A stretch of DNA of 64,000 bases, from positions 181,170 through 245,169 of the forward strand of contig JAEWHP010000023.1 in the NCBI GenBank assembly GCA_023387735.1. The letters run 5' to 3'. The translations under genes and the position numbers were made by a program. The stretch is from Pseudomonadota bacterium (lineage in GTDB: Bacteria; Pseudomonadota; Alphaproteobacteria; Rhizobiales; Xanthobacteraceae). The notes beneath the pieces are model-generated. The model saw only the letters and a program-made list of their open reading frames with translations, did no database searches and was not told where the DNA came from. This document shows, one piece after another, positions 41,996-50,658 of this stretch. Every line of letters starts with the position of its first letter. Within the stretch, counting starts at the first letter, position 1.

Positions 41996-42655
41996 TTGGT
42001 TCGGTTCGAAAATGTCGGTTTGCGGTACGGGCTCGGCCCGGAGATTTTGCGCGACCTGACTTTCCTCATCCCGGCGCATTCCTTCCAGTTTCTGACCGGG
42101 CCCTCGGGCGCCGGCAAGACGTCGTTGCTGCGCCTGTTGTTCCTGTCGCTGCGGCCGACGCGGGGCCTGGTCAACCTGTTCGGCCAGGACGTCTCGCTGC
42201 TCGGCAAGGACCAGGTTGCGAGCATGCGCCAGCGCATCGGTATCGTGCTGCAGGATTTTCGCCTGCTCGATCACATGACGACCTACGAGAACGTGGCGCT
42301 GCCTTTCCGCGTCATGGGCCGCGAAGAATCCAGCTACCGCCGCGAGGTGATCGACCTTTTGCGATGGGTCGGCCTCGGCGAGCGGATGGATGCGCTGCCG
42401 CCAATTCTTTCCGGCGGTGAAAAGCAGCGCGCCGCGATCGCGCGCGCGGTGATCTCGCGGCCGCAATTATTGCTGGCGGACGAGCCGACCGGCAGCGTCG
42501 ATCCGACGCTGGGCCGGCGCCTGCTGCGGCTGTTCATCGAGTTGAACCGATCTGGCACGGCCGTCATCATTGCGACCCACGACATCACGCTGATGGATCA
42601 ATACGAGGCGCGGCGGCTGGTGCTGCATCAGGGACGGTTGCACATCTATGAGTAG
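41996..42655 (+). CDS. ftsE: Cell division ABC-type ATPase FtsE
   Basis: A 219-residue ATP-binding protein: Walker A GPSGAGKT (35-42), signature ILSGGEKQRAAIARA, Walker B LLLADEPTGSVD, and H-loop IATHDITLMD. With FtsX it controls septal peptidoglycan hydrolases. The TTG start at 41996 follows GGAG (41985-41988). The upstream region contains a 27-bp tandem repeat. The stop overlaps the ftsX start by eight bases. Confidence 0.96.
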   Translation: MVRFENVGLRYGLGPEILRDLTFLIPAHSFQFLTGPSGAGKTSLLRLLFLSLRPTRGLVNLFGQDVSLLGKDQVASMRQRIGIVLQDFRLLDHMTTYENVALPFRVMGREESSYRREVIDLLRWVGLGERMDALPPILSGGEKQRAAIARAVISRPQLLLADEPTGSVDPTLGRRLLRLFIELNRSGTAVIIATHDITLMDQYEARRLVLHQGRLHIYE

Positions 42656-43619
42656 GAGCGGTGAAGAACATGCGCCGCTGGTGGACCTCGGCAACGAGCG
42701 TCCGCAGGTGCCGGCGCAGGCGCGCAACATGTCGCCGATCGTGCCGCGGGCCTCGATCTCCGGCCGCGCGCTGGTCGCCGTCGTCGCCATCATGACGTTC
42801 CTTGCTTCCATCACGACGGGCGCGGTCCTGCTGGTGAGCGCGTCGGCCTCGGAGTGGCAGTCGGAAGTGGCGAGCGAAATCACCGCGCAGGTGCGCCCGA
42901 TCGCAGGACGCGATCTTGAGCGCGACGCGGTCGCAGCCGCCGAAGTGATGCGGACGCAGCCCGGCATCGTCCAGGTCAAGACATTCACCAAGGACGATTC
43001 GGCCAAACTGCTGGAGCCGTGGCTCGGCAGCGGGCTTTCGATCGAACAATTGCCGGTGCCGCGGGTCATCGTCGCGCGCGTCCAGCCCGGCACCACGCTC
43101 GACCTTGCGGCGTTGCGCTCCCGGATGACGCAGGTGGCGCCGTCGGCCAGCGTCGACGATCACCGCGCCTGGATCGAACGCATGCGGTCGATGACCGGCG
43201 CGACCGTATTGGCAGGCATCGGCATCCTCGTGCTGGTGATCGCGGCGACGATCATTTCGGTTTCGTTTGCGACTCGTGGCGCAATGGCAGCGAACCGTCC
43301 GATCGTCGAAGTGCTGCATTTCGTCGGCGCCGGCGACAGCTATATCGCCAACCGCTTCCTGCGGCATTTCCTCAGGCTGGGCCTTGAAGGCGGCCTGATC
43401 GGCGGGGGGGCGGCGATGCTCGCTTTCGGGTTCTCCGAATCGATCGCCGGATGGTTCTCGGGCACGCCGGTCGGCGACCAGTTTGCGGCCCTGCTGGGGA
43501 CGTTTTCGTTGCCGCCCTCGGGCTATCTGGCGCTGGCTTTACAAGCGCTGCTGATCGCCGCGATCACCGCCTGGGCCTCGCGGCGAACGCTGTTCGCGAC
43601 GCTGGACGATATCGACTGA
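42648..43619 (+). CDS. ftsX: Cell division membrane protein FtsX
   Basis: A 323-residue FtsX-type permease: a cytosolic N-terminus (about 1-35), four membrane helices (near 40-60, 180-205, 228-255 and 280-305) and the large extracytoplasmic loop between helix 1 and 2. The ATG overlaps the end of ftsE, so the two are translationally coupled. The FtsX loop contacts periplasmic amidase activators. The sequence is complete and typical for alphaproteobacteria. Confidence 0.93.
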   Translation: MSRSGEEHAPLVDLGNERPQVPAQARNMSPIVPRASISGRALVAVVAIMTFLASITTGAVLLVSASASEWQSEVASEITAQVRPIAGRDLERDAVAAAEVMRTQPGIVQVKTFTKDDSAKLLEPWLGSGLSIEQLPVPRVIVARVQPGTTLDLAALRSRMTQVAPSASVDDHRAWIERMRSMTGATVLAGIGILVLVIAATIISVSFATRGAMAANRPIVEVLHFVGAGDSYIANRFLRHFLRLGLEGGLIGGGAAMLAFGFSESIAGWFSGTPVGDQFAALLGTFSLPPSGYLALALQALLIAAITAWASRRTLFATLDDID

Positions 43620-43672
43620 GGAGGGGCGGGCAGACTCCACTTCGCCCGAGAATCTTCTAGAATTGGCCAGAT

Positions 43673-43735
43673 GCGTTTCAAGCGAAGTGAAGACCGGATC
43701 GCGTCAAGGCAACGCGTCACATTGGGAATCTGGAG
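43673..43735. repeat. Diverged GCGTTTCAAGCGAAG repeat, copy 2
   Basis: GCGTTTCAAGCGAAGTGAAG at 43673 resembles the copy inside metX (51901: GCGTTTTCAAGCGAAGTGGG), followed by ACCGGATCGCGTCAAGG AAC-type sequence, ACGCGTCACATTGGGAATCT GGAGCCG. The right arm reads AACGCGTC instead of AAAACGCGTC. It lies between ftsX and the YdcF gene. Confidence 0.55.
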
Positions 43736-43791
43736 CCGTGTTTCAATTGCAGCGAAACGCGGCATCAGGAAAGAGGATCTGCCGGACTCGC

Positions 43792-44505
43792 ATGGCTATG
43801 CAGCACGATGATAGTTTGCCGGATGCGCCGCCCGCGCGGCCGCGGGGATGGCTGCTTGCGACCATCGTCGCTGCGCTGGCGATTGCGTTCGTCGGCGCAG
43901 GCGTTGGTTTCATTGCATTCCTCTCGCAATTGCGCGGCGCGGAGATCAGGCCTGCCCGCAATGCCGACGGGATCGTGGTGCTGACCGGCGGTTCGTCGCG
44001 CGTCTCGGACGCGATGGAGTTGCTGGCCGGCGGCTACGGCAAGCGGCTCCTGATCTCGGGCGTGCATCCGACCAATGCCGCGAGCGATATCTCCCGTTCG
44101 CTCCCCGACAATCAGTCGCTGCTCGGCTGCTGCGTCGATCTCGATCGCTCGGCGGTCAATACGCGGAGCAACGCTGCCGAGACCCGGCGCTGGGCACGCG
44201 ATCGCGGGTTCAGGTCGCTGATTGTCGTGACGTCGAACTATCACATGCCGCGGGCCATCGTCGAACTGTCACATGCGATGCCGGACATCACGCTGATCCC
44301 GTTCGCGGTGGTCGGCGAAAAATGGCGCGACGAGCCGTGGTGGACAAGCGGCGCCACCTTGCGCCTTCTGCTGTCGGAATATGTGAAGTACCTCGCCGTG
44401 GAGATACGCGTAAGGCTGGAAGATATCGGCATCGATGTTATGCCCGAAGCTTCGGATCAACCCCCGCCCGCGCCGCGCCGGCCAGCGACGGCGCAAGTTA
44501 ACTGA
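43792..44505 (+). CDS. YdcF-family (DUF218) membrane-anchored protein
   Basis: A 237-residue protein with an N-terminal membrane helix (LLATIVAALAIAFVGAGVGFI) and a DUF218 Rossmann-like domain. The family motif ADGIVVLTGGSSRVSDAMELLAGGYGKRLLISG and the VVTSNYHMPRAIVEL motif with the conserved His and Arg are present. E. coli YdcF binds AdoMet; the role of SanA/YdcF proteins in the envelope is not settled. The start is uncertain: ATG 43792 or 43798; a longer open frame begins within the dispersed repeat. Confidence 0.8.
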   Translation: MAMQHDDSLPDAPPARPRGWLLATIVAALAIAFVGAGVGFIAFLSQLRGAEIRPARNADGIVVLTGGSSRVSDAMELLAGGYGKRLLISGVHPTNAASDISRSLPDNQSLLGCCVDLDRSAVNTRSNAAETRRWARDRGFRSLIVVTSNYHMPRAIVELSHAMPDITLIPFAVVGEKWRDEPWWTSGATLRLLLSEYVKYLAVEIRVRLEDIGIDVMPEASDQPPPAPRRPATAQVN

Positions 44506-44555
44506 TCGGCTCCCGGCTTGCGTTGATCTGACCTCGTCTGTAGGTTGCCGCCTCC

Positions 44556-45377
44556 ATGGATTGGCGGCTCAAAGCATTGGCGTTTCGCGTTCTCGACCTG
44601 CCGGGCGGGACGTACGCGCATTATTTCCTGCAGCGTCACGTGACGCGGAACTGGCCGCGTCCCGCCAGGACGCTTGATGCCCTCCAGAACATCGCCCGCC
44701 GAGTCGTCGAAGACTATGCGCGGCATGTCGGCGGAACTCCATCATCTGTGCTCGAAATCGGCGCGGGGCGGGATCTCGCGGTCCCGCTGGCGTTGCGCAC
44801 GCTTGGTGTCGAGAGGGTCATCACGTCTGACGTCGACCGCCTGGCCCGGCTCGATCTGATCCAGCATGCGGCAGCGCGTATCGTTCCGGGTGAGGTCAAG
44901 CTGGATAGCTGGGAAGCGGTGCAACGCTTCGGTATCTTCTATCGCGCGCCGCACTACGTCACCGAGGCCGACGAGAAGGTCGATTGCTCCTGCTCGAACG
45001 AGGTGCTCGAGCACGTGCCCCCGGATCAACTGGTGAGGTTGCTGGCTGGACTGCGGGCAGTGACGACAGGAATTACGACACACTCGATCGACTACAGCGA
45101 TCACTATGCCCGCTCGGACGGCGGTCTCTCCCGGTTCAATTTCCTGAAATACGACGATGCGCAATGGCGCCCGTTCAACAGCGGGCGGCAATACGTCAAC
45201 CGGCTTCGGCACAGCGATTATGTCAGGATGTTCCGCGAAGCCGGCTTCACCATCCTCGAGGAAAGTTCGATCCCGGGCGAGCCACCCCCCGAGATCGTCG
45301 ACAACGTCGCCCCGCAATTCCGGAAGTATGAAGCGGCCGACCTGTTCGCGTTGAAGGGACGGATCATCGCGAGATAG
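44556..45377 (+). CDS. Class I SAM-dependent methyltransferase
   Basis: A 273-residue protein with a class I methyltransferase core: motif I SSVLEIGAGRDLAVPLALR (about 65-83), an acidic loop ITSDVDRLARLDLIQ, and motif IV/V VDCSCSNEVLEHVPPDQL (about 147-164) with the histidine commonly seen in cyclopropane- or UbiE-type enzymes. The target is unknown. It is 50 bases after the YdcF gene and before a convergent ChaC gene. Confidence 0.85.
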   Translation: MDWRLKALAFRVLDLPGGTYAHYFLQRHVTRNWPRPARTLDALQNIARRVVEDYARHVGGTPSSVLEIGAGRDLAVPLALRTLGVERVITSDVDRLARLDLIQHAAARIVPGEVKLDSWEAVQRFGIFYRAPHYVTEADEKVDCSCSNEVLEHVPPDQLVRLLAGLRAVTTGITTHSIDYSDHYARSDGGLSRFNFLKYDDAQWRPFNSGRQYVNRLRHSDYVRMFREAGFTILEESSIPGEPPPEIVDNVAPQFRKYEAADLFALKGRIIAR

Positions 45378-45411
45378 CGCCCCGGCTACGCGCCGGCGGA
45401 TCCGATCCAGA

Positions 45412-46005
45412 TCAGCGGTCGCTATTCTTCGCGGCAGGCAAGTGCGTGTCGTGCAGCATCATCGCCAATCGATGCAATTGCTGGTCGCGAAAACCTTCCG
45501 CCTCGATCGCTTTCACGGTCGCCAGCACGTAATCGCGATTGACGCCGGACTGGCCGTGGCCCTGCAGGACGTGCCGCAATTGCTCGGCCTGCGACAGCCG
45601 CCCGGCATATTGCACATGGCCGCGATCGACCACGTAGACCAGCGCGCTGACACGCTGCCGCGCGTCGTTCTCGAGCCACACCGACCGCTTCACTTCTCGA
45701 TAGACCGAGGTGACCTGCTCGCGCTCGCGCAGATAGGCGATGGTGGCCTCGCGGTTCTTTTCCGCGACGCGGAACGCGACGCCACGGCAGGCGCCGCCGC
45801 GGTCGAGCCCGAGCACAAGGCCCGGCTTTTCCGGCGTGCCGCGATGGACGAAGGAATAGACGCAAAGCGCGCGGTGTTCGCCGATCAGCCGTGCCGGGAC
45901 CCGTTCGATGAATTCGAAGCCGGGGCGCCACATCAGCGAGCCATAGCCGAACACCCAAAGGTCGCCTGGCGAGAATTCCGTATCGTTCAGGGTTATCGCG
46001 GACAT
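45412..46005 (-). CDS. ChaC-type gamma-glutamylcyclotransferase
   Basis: A 197-residue enzyme that degrades glutathione to 5-oxoproline and Cys-Gly. The diagnostic motif WVFGYGSLMWRPGF is near the N-terminus, followed by HRGTPEKPGLVLGLDRGGACRGVAFRV. ATG 46005 gives the family N-terminus; the open frame extends further upstream into the divergent DUF2125 gene. It is divergent from that gene by 109 bp. Confidence 0.93.
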   Translation of the reverse strand: MSAITLNDTEFSPGDLWVFGYGSLMWRPGFEFIERVPARLIGEHRALCVYSFVHRGTPEKPGLVLGLDRGGACRGVAFRVAEKNREATIAYLREREQVTSVYREVKRSVWLENDARQRVSALVYVVDRGHVQYAGRLSQAEQLRHVLQGHGQSGVNRDYVLATVKAIEAEGFRDQQLHRLAMMLHDTHLPAAKNSDR

Positions 46006-46114
46006 CGGCCGCACGGCTACCAGAACGGCACGACAAAGCGAAGTGAATTCAATGCCTTTTGTTAAGAGGATGCGATGCTTACATTTGACAAAATCGCCAG
46101 CCAAAGGACGCCGC

Positions 46115-47302
46115 ATGCCTGAAATGACCCCTGCGCCGCGCCGGCGCCCGCTGTGGCGCCTGTTCATCATGCCTGCTCTGCTCGTCATCGCCGCGGCGGC
46201 CTGGAGCGGGTTCTGGTTCTATGCGGCCTCCGAGGTCGGTGTCCGCGCGGATGCCTGGCGCGCGCAGGAGGCCAAAGCCGGCCGGGTCTATGATTGCGGC
46301 AAGCGCTCGGTCGCGGGTTTCCCGTTCCGTTTCGAGGTCAGTTGCAAGGACGCCAGCGTGACGCTGGTTTCGCAAACGGCAGGTGCGCAGGCGCCGTTCA
46401 CCGCGCGGCTCGGGGAAATCCTGGTCATCGCGCAGATCTACCAGCCGAAATTGCTCATCGCCGAATTCAAGGCGCCGGCGACGCTGGCCGATCGCGGCCA
46501 GCCGCCGTCGATGAAGGTGAACTGGAGCAGCGGCCGCAGCAGCGTGTACGGATTGCCCGACATCCCGCAGCGCGCCTCCATCGTGTTCGAAAATCCCTCG
46601 ATCGACCGCATCAACGGACCGGTGGCGACCCCGCTCGCGCGCGCCTCCCGGACCGAGCTGCACGGCCGCCTCGTCGAGGGCTCGACGAAAGACCAGCCGG
46701 TGATCGAAACCGCGTTTCAGGTAACCGGCGGCACCGTGCAGGAGGCGCATCCACTGCTGGCTGCGCCGTTCGATGTCGGTGTGGATGCCAAGATCTCCGG
46801 GCTGAAGGATTTTTCGCCGAAGCCATGGCCCGAAAGATTTCGCGAAATTCAGGCCGCCAGCGGCCATGTCGAGATCGTCCGGTCGCGCATTCAGCAGGGC
46901 GATCTGATCGCGGTCGGTGCAGGAAAATTGAGCCTCAACGCCAACGGCCGGATCGACGGCGAATTGCAGATGACGGTTGCCGGGATCGAGAAGGTGATTC
47001 CGGCGCTGGGCCTCGAAAAGATGCTGGAGGAAGGCGTGCCGCAGGCGACGCTCGACCGTGTCGCGCCCGGTGTGAAATCGCAGGATCTCAACAACCTGTT
47101 CGGTGCGCTCGACAGGGCGATCCCGGGCCTCGGCAAGGTCGTCAAGCAGAACGCCAACGTCGGCGTTACCGCCGGCATCAACGCGCTCGGCAAGGAGGCG
47201 GAACTGGAAGGCCGGAAAGCACGCGCCTTCCCGCTGCGCTTCGCCGACGGCGCGGTGTTTCTCGGGCCGTTGAAAGTCGCGCAGGTGCCGCCGCTGTTCT
47301 GA
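46115..47302 (+). CDS. DUF2125-family protein
   Basis: A 395-residue protein with an N-terminal membrane anchor (LWRLFIMPALLVIAAAAWSGFWFYAA) and a large extracytoplasmic part. Its N-terminal SEVGVRADAWRAQEAKAGRVYDCGKRSVAGFPFRFEVSCKDASV stretch is the DUF2125 signature, containing two Cys that may form a disulfide. The fold is beta-rich and no function is known. AAAGGA precedes ATG 46115. Confidence 0.85.
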   Translation: MPEMTPAPRRRPLWRLFIMPALLVIAAAAWSGFWFYAASEVGVRADAWRAQEAKAGRVYDCGKRSVAGFPFRFEVSCKDASVTLVSQTAGAQAPFTARLGEILVIAQIYQPKLLIAEFKAPATLADRGQPPSMKVNWSSGRSSVYGLPDIPQRASIVFENPSIDRINGPVATPLARASRTELHGRLVEGSTKDQPVIETAFQVTGGTVQEAHPLLAAPFDVGVDAKISGLKDFSPKPWPERFREIQAASGHVEIVRSRIQQGDLIAVGAGKLSLNANGRIDGELQMTVAGIEKVIPALGLEKMLEEGVPQATLDRVAPGVKSQDLNNLFGALDRAIPGLGKVVKQNANVGVTAGINALGKEAELEGRKARAFPLRFADGAVFLGPLKVAQVPPLF

Positions 47303-47310
47303 ACCGCGAA

Positions 47311-47395
47311 CGGTAGGATGGGCAGAGCGCAGCGAAACCCATCATGTAACGGCGACGACGGTTTGATGGGTTTCGCTGCGCTCTACCAATCCTAC
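47311..47395. repeat. GTAGGATGGGCAGAGCGCAGCGAAACCCATC inverted repeat
   Basis: Left arm GTAGGATGGGCAGAGCGCAG CGAAACCCATCA (47311-47344) and right arm TGATGGGTTTCGCTGCGCTC TACCAATCCTAC (47364-47395) pair almost perfectly around a 19-base loop. It sits in the gap between the convergent DUF2125 and prephenate dehydrogenase genes. Confidence 0.85.
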
Positions 47396-47425
47396 GAGGC
47401 TACGCGAAACGGTTGCGAGAAAGGC

Positions 47426-48364
47426 TCACTCCGCCTTCTTCAACGGCGGGTGCGGCCGGCCGAAATCCGGCGCCGCCGAATCCTGGCCGATCTCGACGAT
47501 GCCGCGGCGGATGGCGCGGGTGCGGGTGAAGTGCTCGAACAGAGCCTCGCCATCGTTGCGGCGGATCGCGCGGGTGAGTTTTGACAGATCCTCGTTGAAG
47601 GTACCGAGCATTTCCAGCACGGCTTCCTTGTTGTTGAGGAACACGTCGCGCCACATCGTTGGATCCGACGCTGCGATGCGGGTGAAGTCGCGAAAGCCGC
47701 CGGCGGAGAACTTGATCACCTCGGACGACGTCACCTGTGCCAGTTCGTCCGCGGTGCCGACGATGGTGTAGGCGATCAGATGCGGCAGATGGCTGGTGAT
47801 CGCCAGCACCAGATCGTGATGGTCGGGCGTCATGATCTCGACCTTGGCGCCAAGCGCGGCCCAGAACGCGCGCAACGCTTCCACTGCCGCAGGATCGGTG
47901 CCATCAGGCGGCGTGAGAATGCACCAGCGATTGATGAAGAGTTCGGCGAAGCCCGAATCCGGCCCCGAATGCTCGGTGCCGGCGACCGGGTGCGCCGGCA
48001 CGAAATGAACGCCCTGCGGCAGATGCGGCGCCATTTCGCGGACGATGGCGCCCTTGACCGAGCCGACGTCCGAAACGATCGCGCCAGGTTTCAGGAACGG
48101 CGCGATTTCCCGTGCCACCTCGCCGCAGGCGCCGACCGGGATGCAGAGGATCACGAGGTCGGCGTCCTGCACCGCTTCGGCGTTGTTCTCCAGCACGCGA
48201 TCGACGATGCCGAGTTCGGCAACGCGCGCGCGGGTTTTCTCCGAGCGTGCGGTGGTGACGATTTCGCTGGCGAGCCCTTGCGCCCGCGCAGCGCGCGCGA
48301 TCGAGCCGCCGATCAGGCCGAAGCCGATCAGCGCGACGCGTCGGAAAATCGGCGCGGTGCTCAC
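47426..48364 (-). CDS. tyrA: Prephenate/arogenate dehydrogenase
   Basis: A 312-residue TyrA-type dehydrogenase. The NAD-binding motif is VALIGFGLIGGSIARAA, the HPVAGTEHSG segment carries the prephenate-binding His, and SHLPHLIAYTIVGTA is the second catalytic region. The start is GTG 48364 (upstream reading belongs to hisC) and overlaps the hisC stop by GTGA, so the two genes are translationally coupled. It makes tyrosine precursor. Confidence 0.93.
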   Translation of the reverse strand: MSTAPIFRRVALIGFGLIGGSIARAARAQGLASEIVTTARSEKTRARVAELGIVDRVLENNAEAVQDADLVILCIPVGACGEVAREIAPFLKPGAIVSDVGSVKGAIVREMAPHLPQGVHFVPAHPVAGTEHSGPDSGFAELFINRWCILTPPDGTDPAAVEALRAFWAALGAKVEIMTPDHHDLVLAITSHLPHLIAYTIVGTADELAQVTSSEVIKFSAGGFRDFTRIAASDPTMWRDVFLNNKEAVLEMLGTFNEDLSKLTRAIRRNDGEALFEHFTRTRAIRRGIVEIGQDSAAPDFGRPHPPLKKAE

Positions 48365-49458
48365 TTGGCCGCCATGAAGTCGCGCAGCCCGTCGACGACG
48401 AGGCGATTGGCCTCTTCGGTTCCGATCGTCATGCGCAGCGAATGCGGCAGGCCGTAATTGTTCAGCGCGCGCAGCACCAGCCCGCGTTTGGTGAGGAATG
48501 CGTCGGCATCGGCCGAGGTCTTGCCTTTCTCCTGCGGAAAATGAATCAGCACGAAGTTCGCCACGCTCGGCGTGACCTTGAGTCCGAGCTTGCCGATCTC
48601 CTCCGTCAGCCAGCTGCGCCATTGCTCGGTGAACGCCTTCGACATCTGGACATGCGCGGTGTCCTCGATCGCAGCGACCGCCGCCAGCATCGCCGGCGTC
48701 GAGACGTTGAAGGGCCCGCGGATCCGGTTGACGGCGTCAATGATATTCACCGGCCCGAACATCCAGCCGATCCGCAGCGCCGCCAGCCCGTGAATCTTGG
48801 AGAACGTATGCGTCATCACCGTGTTTTCGGTGGTCGCCACCAGTTCGAGCCCAAGCTCGTAGTCGTTGCGCGAAACGTAGTCGGAATAGGCGGCATCCAG
48901 CACCAGCAGCACATGCGAGGGCAGACCTGTGCGCAGCCGCTTGACTTCGTCGAACGAGATGTAGGTGCCGGTCGGGTTGTTCGGGTTGGCCAGCCACACC
49001 AGCTTGGTCTTCGGCGTGACGCGTGCGAGGATCGCATCGACGTCGGCGGTGAAGTTGGTCTCCGGCGCGACGACGTTCTTGCCGCCGTTCGCCATGGTGG
49101 CGATCGGGTACACGAGGAAGCCGTGGGCGGTGGAGATCGCCTCGTCGCCATGGCTCAGATAGGTGTGCGCCAGCAAATTGAGGATCTCGTCGGAGCCGGC
49201 GCCGCAGATGATGCGGTTCGGATCGAGCCCGTAGGCGCGGCCGATCGCCTCGCGCAGCACTTTTGAAGTTCCTTCCGGATAGTCTTCCAGGTGCGACGCC
49301 GCCTGGACATAGACTTCCTTCGCCTTCGGCGACGGCCCGAACGGGGTCTCGTTGGCGGATAGCTTGAATACCTTGCGGCCCGGCTCCGGCACCGGCGTCT
49401 TGCCGGGCGTGTAGGGCGCAATATCGAGAATGCCGGGATTCGGCACGGGGCGGGACAT
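48361..49458 (-). CDS. hisC: Histidinol-phosphate-type aminotransferase, in an aromatic amino-acid operon
   Basis: A 365-residue PLP-dependent class I/II aminotransferase. The PLP lysine lies in THTFSKIHGLAALRIGWMFG, the N-terminal DIAPYTPGKTPVPEPG is typical for HisC2-like enzymes, and WLANPNNPTGTY and LVLDAAYSDYV bind PLP. ATG 49458 has CCGGAG six bases upstream. Placement between chorismate mutase and prephenate dehydrogenase suggests it acts on aromatic keto acids, as HisC-type enzymes often do, rather than on histidinol phosphate only. Confidence 0.9.
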   Translation of the reverse strand: MSRPVPNPGILDIAPYTPGKTPVPEPGRKVFKLSANETPFGPSPKAKEVYVQAASHLEDYPEGTSKVLREAIGRAYGLDPNRIICGAGSDEILNLLAHTYLSHGDEAISTAHGFLVYPIATMANGGKNVVAPETNFTADVDAILARVTPKTKLVWLANPNNPTGTYISFDEVKRLRTGLPSHVLLVLDAAYSDYVSRNDYELGLELVATTENTVMTHTFSKIHGLAALRIGWMFGPVNIIDAVNRIRGPFNVSTPAMLAAVAAIEDTAHVQMSKAFTEQWRSWLTEEIGKLGLKVTPSVANFVLIHFPQEKGKTSADADAFLTKRGLVLRALNNYGLPHSLRMTIGTEEANRLVVDGLRDFMAAK

Positions 49459-49512
49459 CTTCAACTCCGGAAATATCGGGCGGGCTCAAGCCCTGGTTCA
49501 AGCCATGTTGGT

Positions 49513-50358
49513 TTAAGACTTGGCCGAGCCGTTAGGGGGCACCGTATAGCGCGTTGCGTGGCCGCCGACGAGGGCCGAAGAGCGCACCGAGGCGCCGGCC
49601 TCGATCAGGGCGGCCTTGATCTTCTCGAAGCCGGTGCCGGCGTCCGATACCAATAGCGCCGCGCCGTCGAAGGCGGTATCGGGCACGGCGACGATCTCGG
49701 CCAGCGGCGCCAGCGCCCGCGCCGTATCGGCGTTCCAGCCGGAGACGCGGACGCTCCACGTCGCGACTTCGGTTACCATGGCATCGTCGGCGACCCGCGA
49801 GATAACGAATACCGGGAGCGCCGCCGGATGATCGGCGCGTTCGAGGAACGGCAGCCGGGCGATGATCTTTGGCGCGCCTTCCGCCTCGAGCAGATTCCAC
49901 CACGGCGCGCGGCTGGAGATCGCCGAGACCAGCGCCAGGTCGCCCTTCGATTTCGCCACCGCCTCGACGGCGGCCTGCGCGCTAAAATGCGCGACATAAG
50001 GCACCACGAAGCCGAAGTGAAACCGCGCCGAATCCCGCATTGCGGATTCGCCGACGGAGACATCCGCATGCACCGCGAACGGCGCCTGCACATAGGTGAA
50101 GGTCGAGATGATGACGCGCCAGATGCTCTCGATGGTGTCGAGCGGCAGGATGCCGCGATGGCGCCGCACGAGTTCGCGCATCATGCTGGCCTCGCGCGCG
50201 GGCCGGAACGCGGAGCCGACTTCCTGGGTCTGCTTCACCTGGATCAGCCGGTCGATGATGTCGCCACGCGCCATCAGCAGGCGATGGACCTGCTCATCGA
50301 TCGCGTCGATCTCCTTGCGCAGTTCCTGCAGGGAGGGCGGAGCCGGGGGCTTGGACAT
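49513..50358 (-). CDS. Chorismate mutase fused to a degenerate prephenate-dehydratase-like domain
   Basis: A 281-residue protein. Residues 8-95 are an AroQ-type chorismate mutase: LQELRKEIDAIDEQVHRLLMARGDIIDRLIQVKQ ... REASMMRELVRRHRG. Residues 110-280 resemble a prephenate dehydratase lobe (QAAVEAVAKSKGDLALVSAIS compared with family pattern V-E-x-G-x-A-D-Y-A-V-V-P-I-E-N), but the catalytic T-R-F motif is replaced (ALPVFVISR). It is the first gene of the aromatic operon with hisC and tyrA. RBS-free start; ATG 50358 begins the mutase helix. Confidence 0.82.
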   Translation of the reverse strand: MSKPPAPPSLQELRKEIDAIDEQVHRLLMARGDIIDRLIQVKQTQEVGSAFRPAREASMMRELVRRHRGILPLDTIESIWRVIISTFTYVQAPFAVHADVSVGESAMRDSARFHFGFVVPYVAHFSAQAAVEAVAKSKGDLALVSAISSRAPWWNLLEAEGAPKIIARLPFLERADHPAALPVFVISRVADDAMVTEVATWSVRVSGWNADTARALAPLAEIVAVPDTAFDGAALLVSDAGTGFEKIKAALIEAGASVRSSALVGGHATRYTVPPNGSAKS

Positions 50359-50382
50359 GGTGACTAACCTGATGTGAATGTT

Positions 50383-50482
50383 CCTCATCCTGAGGAGCGG
50401 CGCGCGCGCCGCGTCTCGAAGGATGAAGGCCCGTTCTCTCTCATGGTTCGAGACGGCGCAAGGGCGCCTCCTCACCATGAGC
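50383..50482. repeat. CCTCATCCTGAGGAG dispersed repeat
   Basis: Left part CCTCATCCTGAGGAGCGGCG ... TCTCGAAGGATGAAGG and right part GGTTCGAGAC...CTCCTCACCATGAG form an imperfect long hairpin. This type of element is widespread in Bradyrhizobium-like genomes by my recollection. It is between the divergent chorismate mutase gene and the metX leader. Confidence 0.7.
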
Positions 50483-50513
50483 TTTCTCCATATGAGTTAA
50501 GGATAGGCCCGCC

Positions 50514-50542
50514 TTGACGAAAAGCCCGCATCGGACTAGTTT
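50514..50542 (+). promoter_or_regulatory. Candidate sigma-70 promoter of metXW
   Basis: TTGACG (50514-50519), a 17-base spacer and TAGTTT (50537-50542) fit a housekeeping promoter. A transcript would start near 50549, exactly where the SAM-II aptamer begins, supporting the assignment. Confidence 0.55.
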
Positions 50543-50550
50543 TAGGGCAT

Positions 50551-50610
50551 TCCGTGGTCATTTGAGCCGGCCGGCTTGCAGCCACGTTAAACAACTCGCT
50601 AAACAGGCCG
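50551..50610 (+). promoter_or_regulatory. SAM-II riboswitch aptamer
   Basis: The metX leader reads CGTGGTCATTTGAGCC...GCAGCCACG followed by TTAAACAACTCGCTAAACAGG. The P1 stem is CGTGG (50553-50557) with CCACG (50582-50586), and the conserved 3' element GCTAAACAGG is at 50598-50607. This layout is the SAM-II (metA) class, which senses S-adenosylmethionine and is typical of alphaproteobacterial metX/metA leaders. Confidence 0.85.
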
Positions 50611-50658
50611 GGGACAGAGTTGATCCCGGCCGAACCTTATGTTCAGGCCGGGTTTTTT
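50606..50658 (+). terminator. Antiterminator/terminator switch downstream of the SAM-II aptamer
   Basis: CCCGGCCGAAC (50625-50635) pairs with GTTCAGGCCGGG (50641-50652), followed by TTTTTT: an intrinsic terminator (50625-50658). The same CCCGGCC can pair instead with GGCCGGG at 50606-50612, which overlaps the conserved 3' GG of the aptamer. Ligand binding would hold the GG, free CCCGGCC and stop transcription, so metXW is probably switched off by high SAM. The mechanism is inferred from base pairing. Confidence 0.75.
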
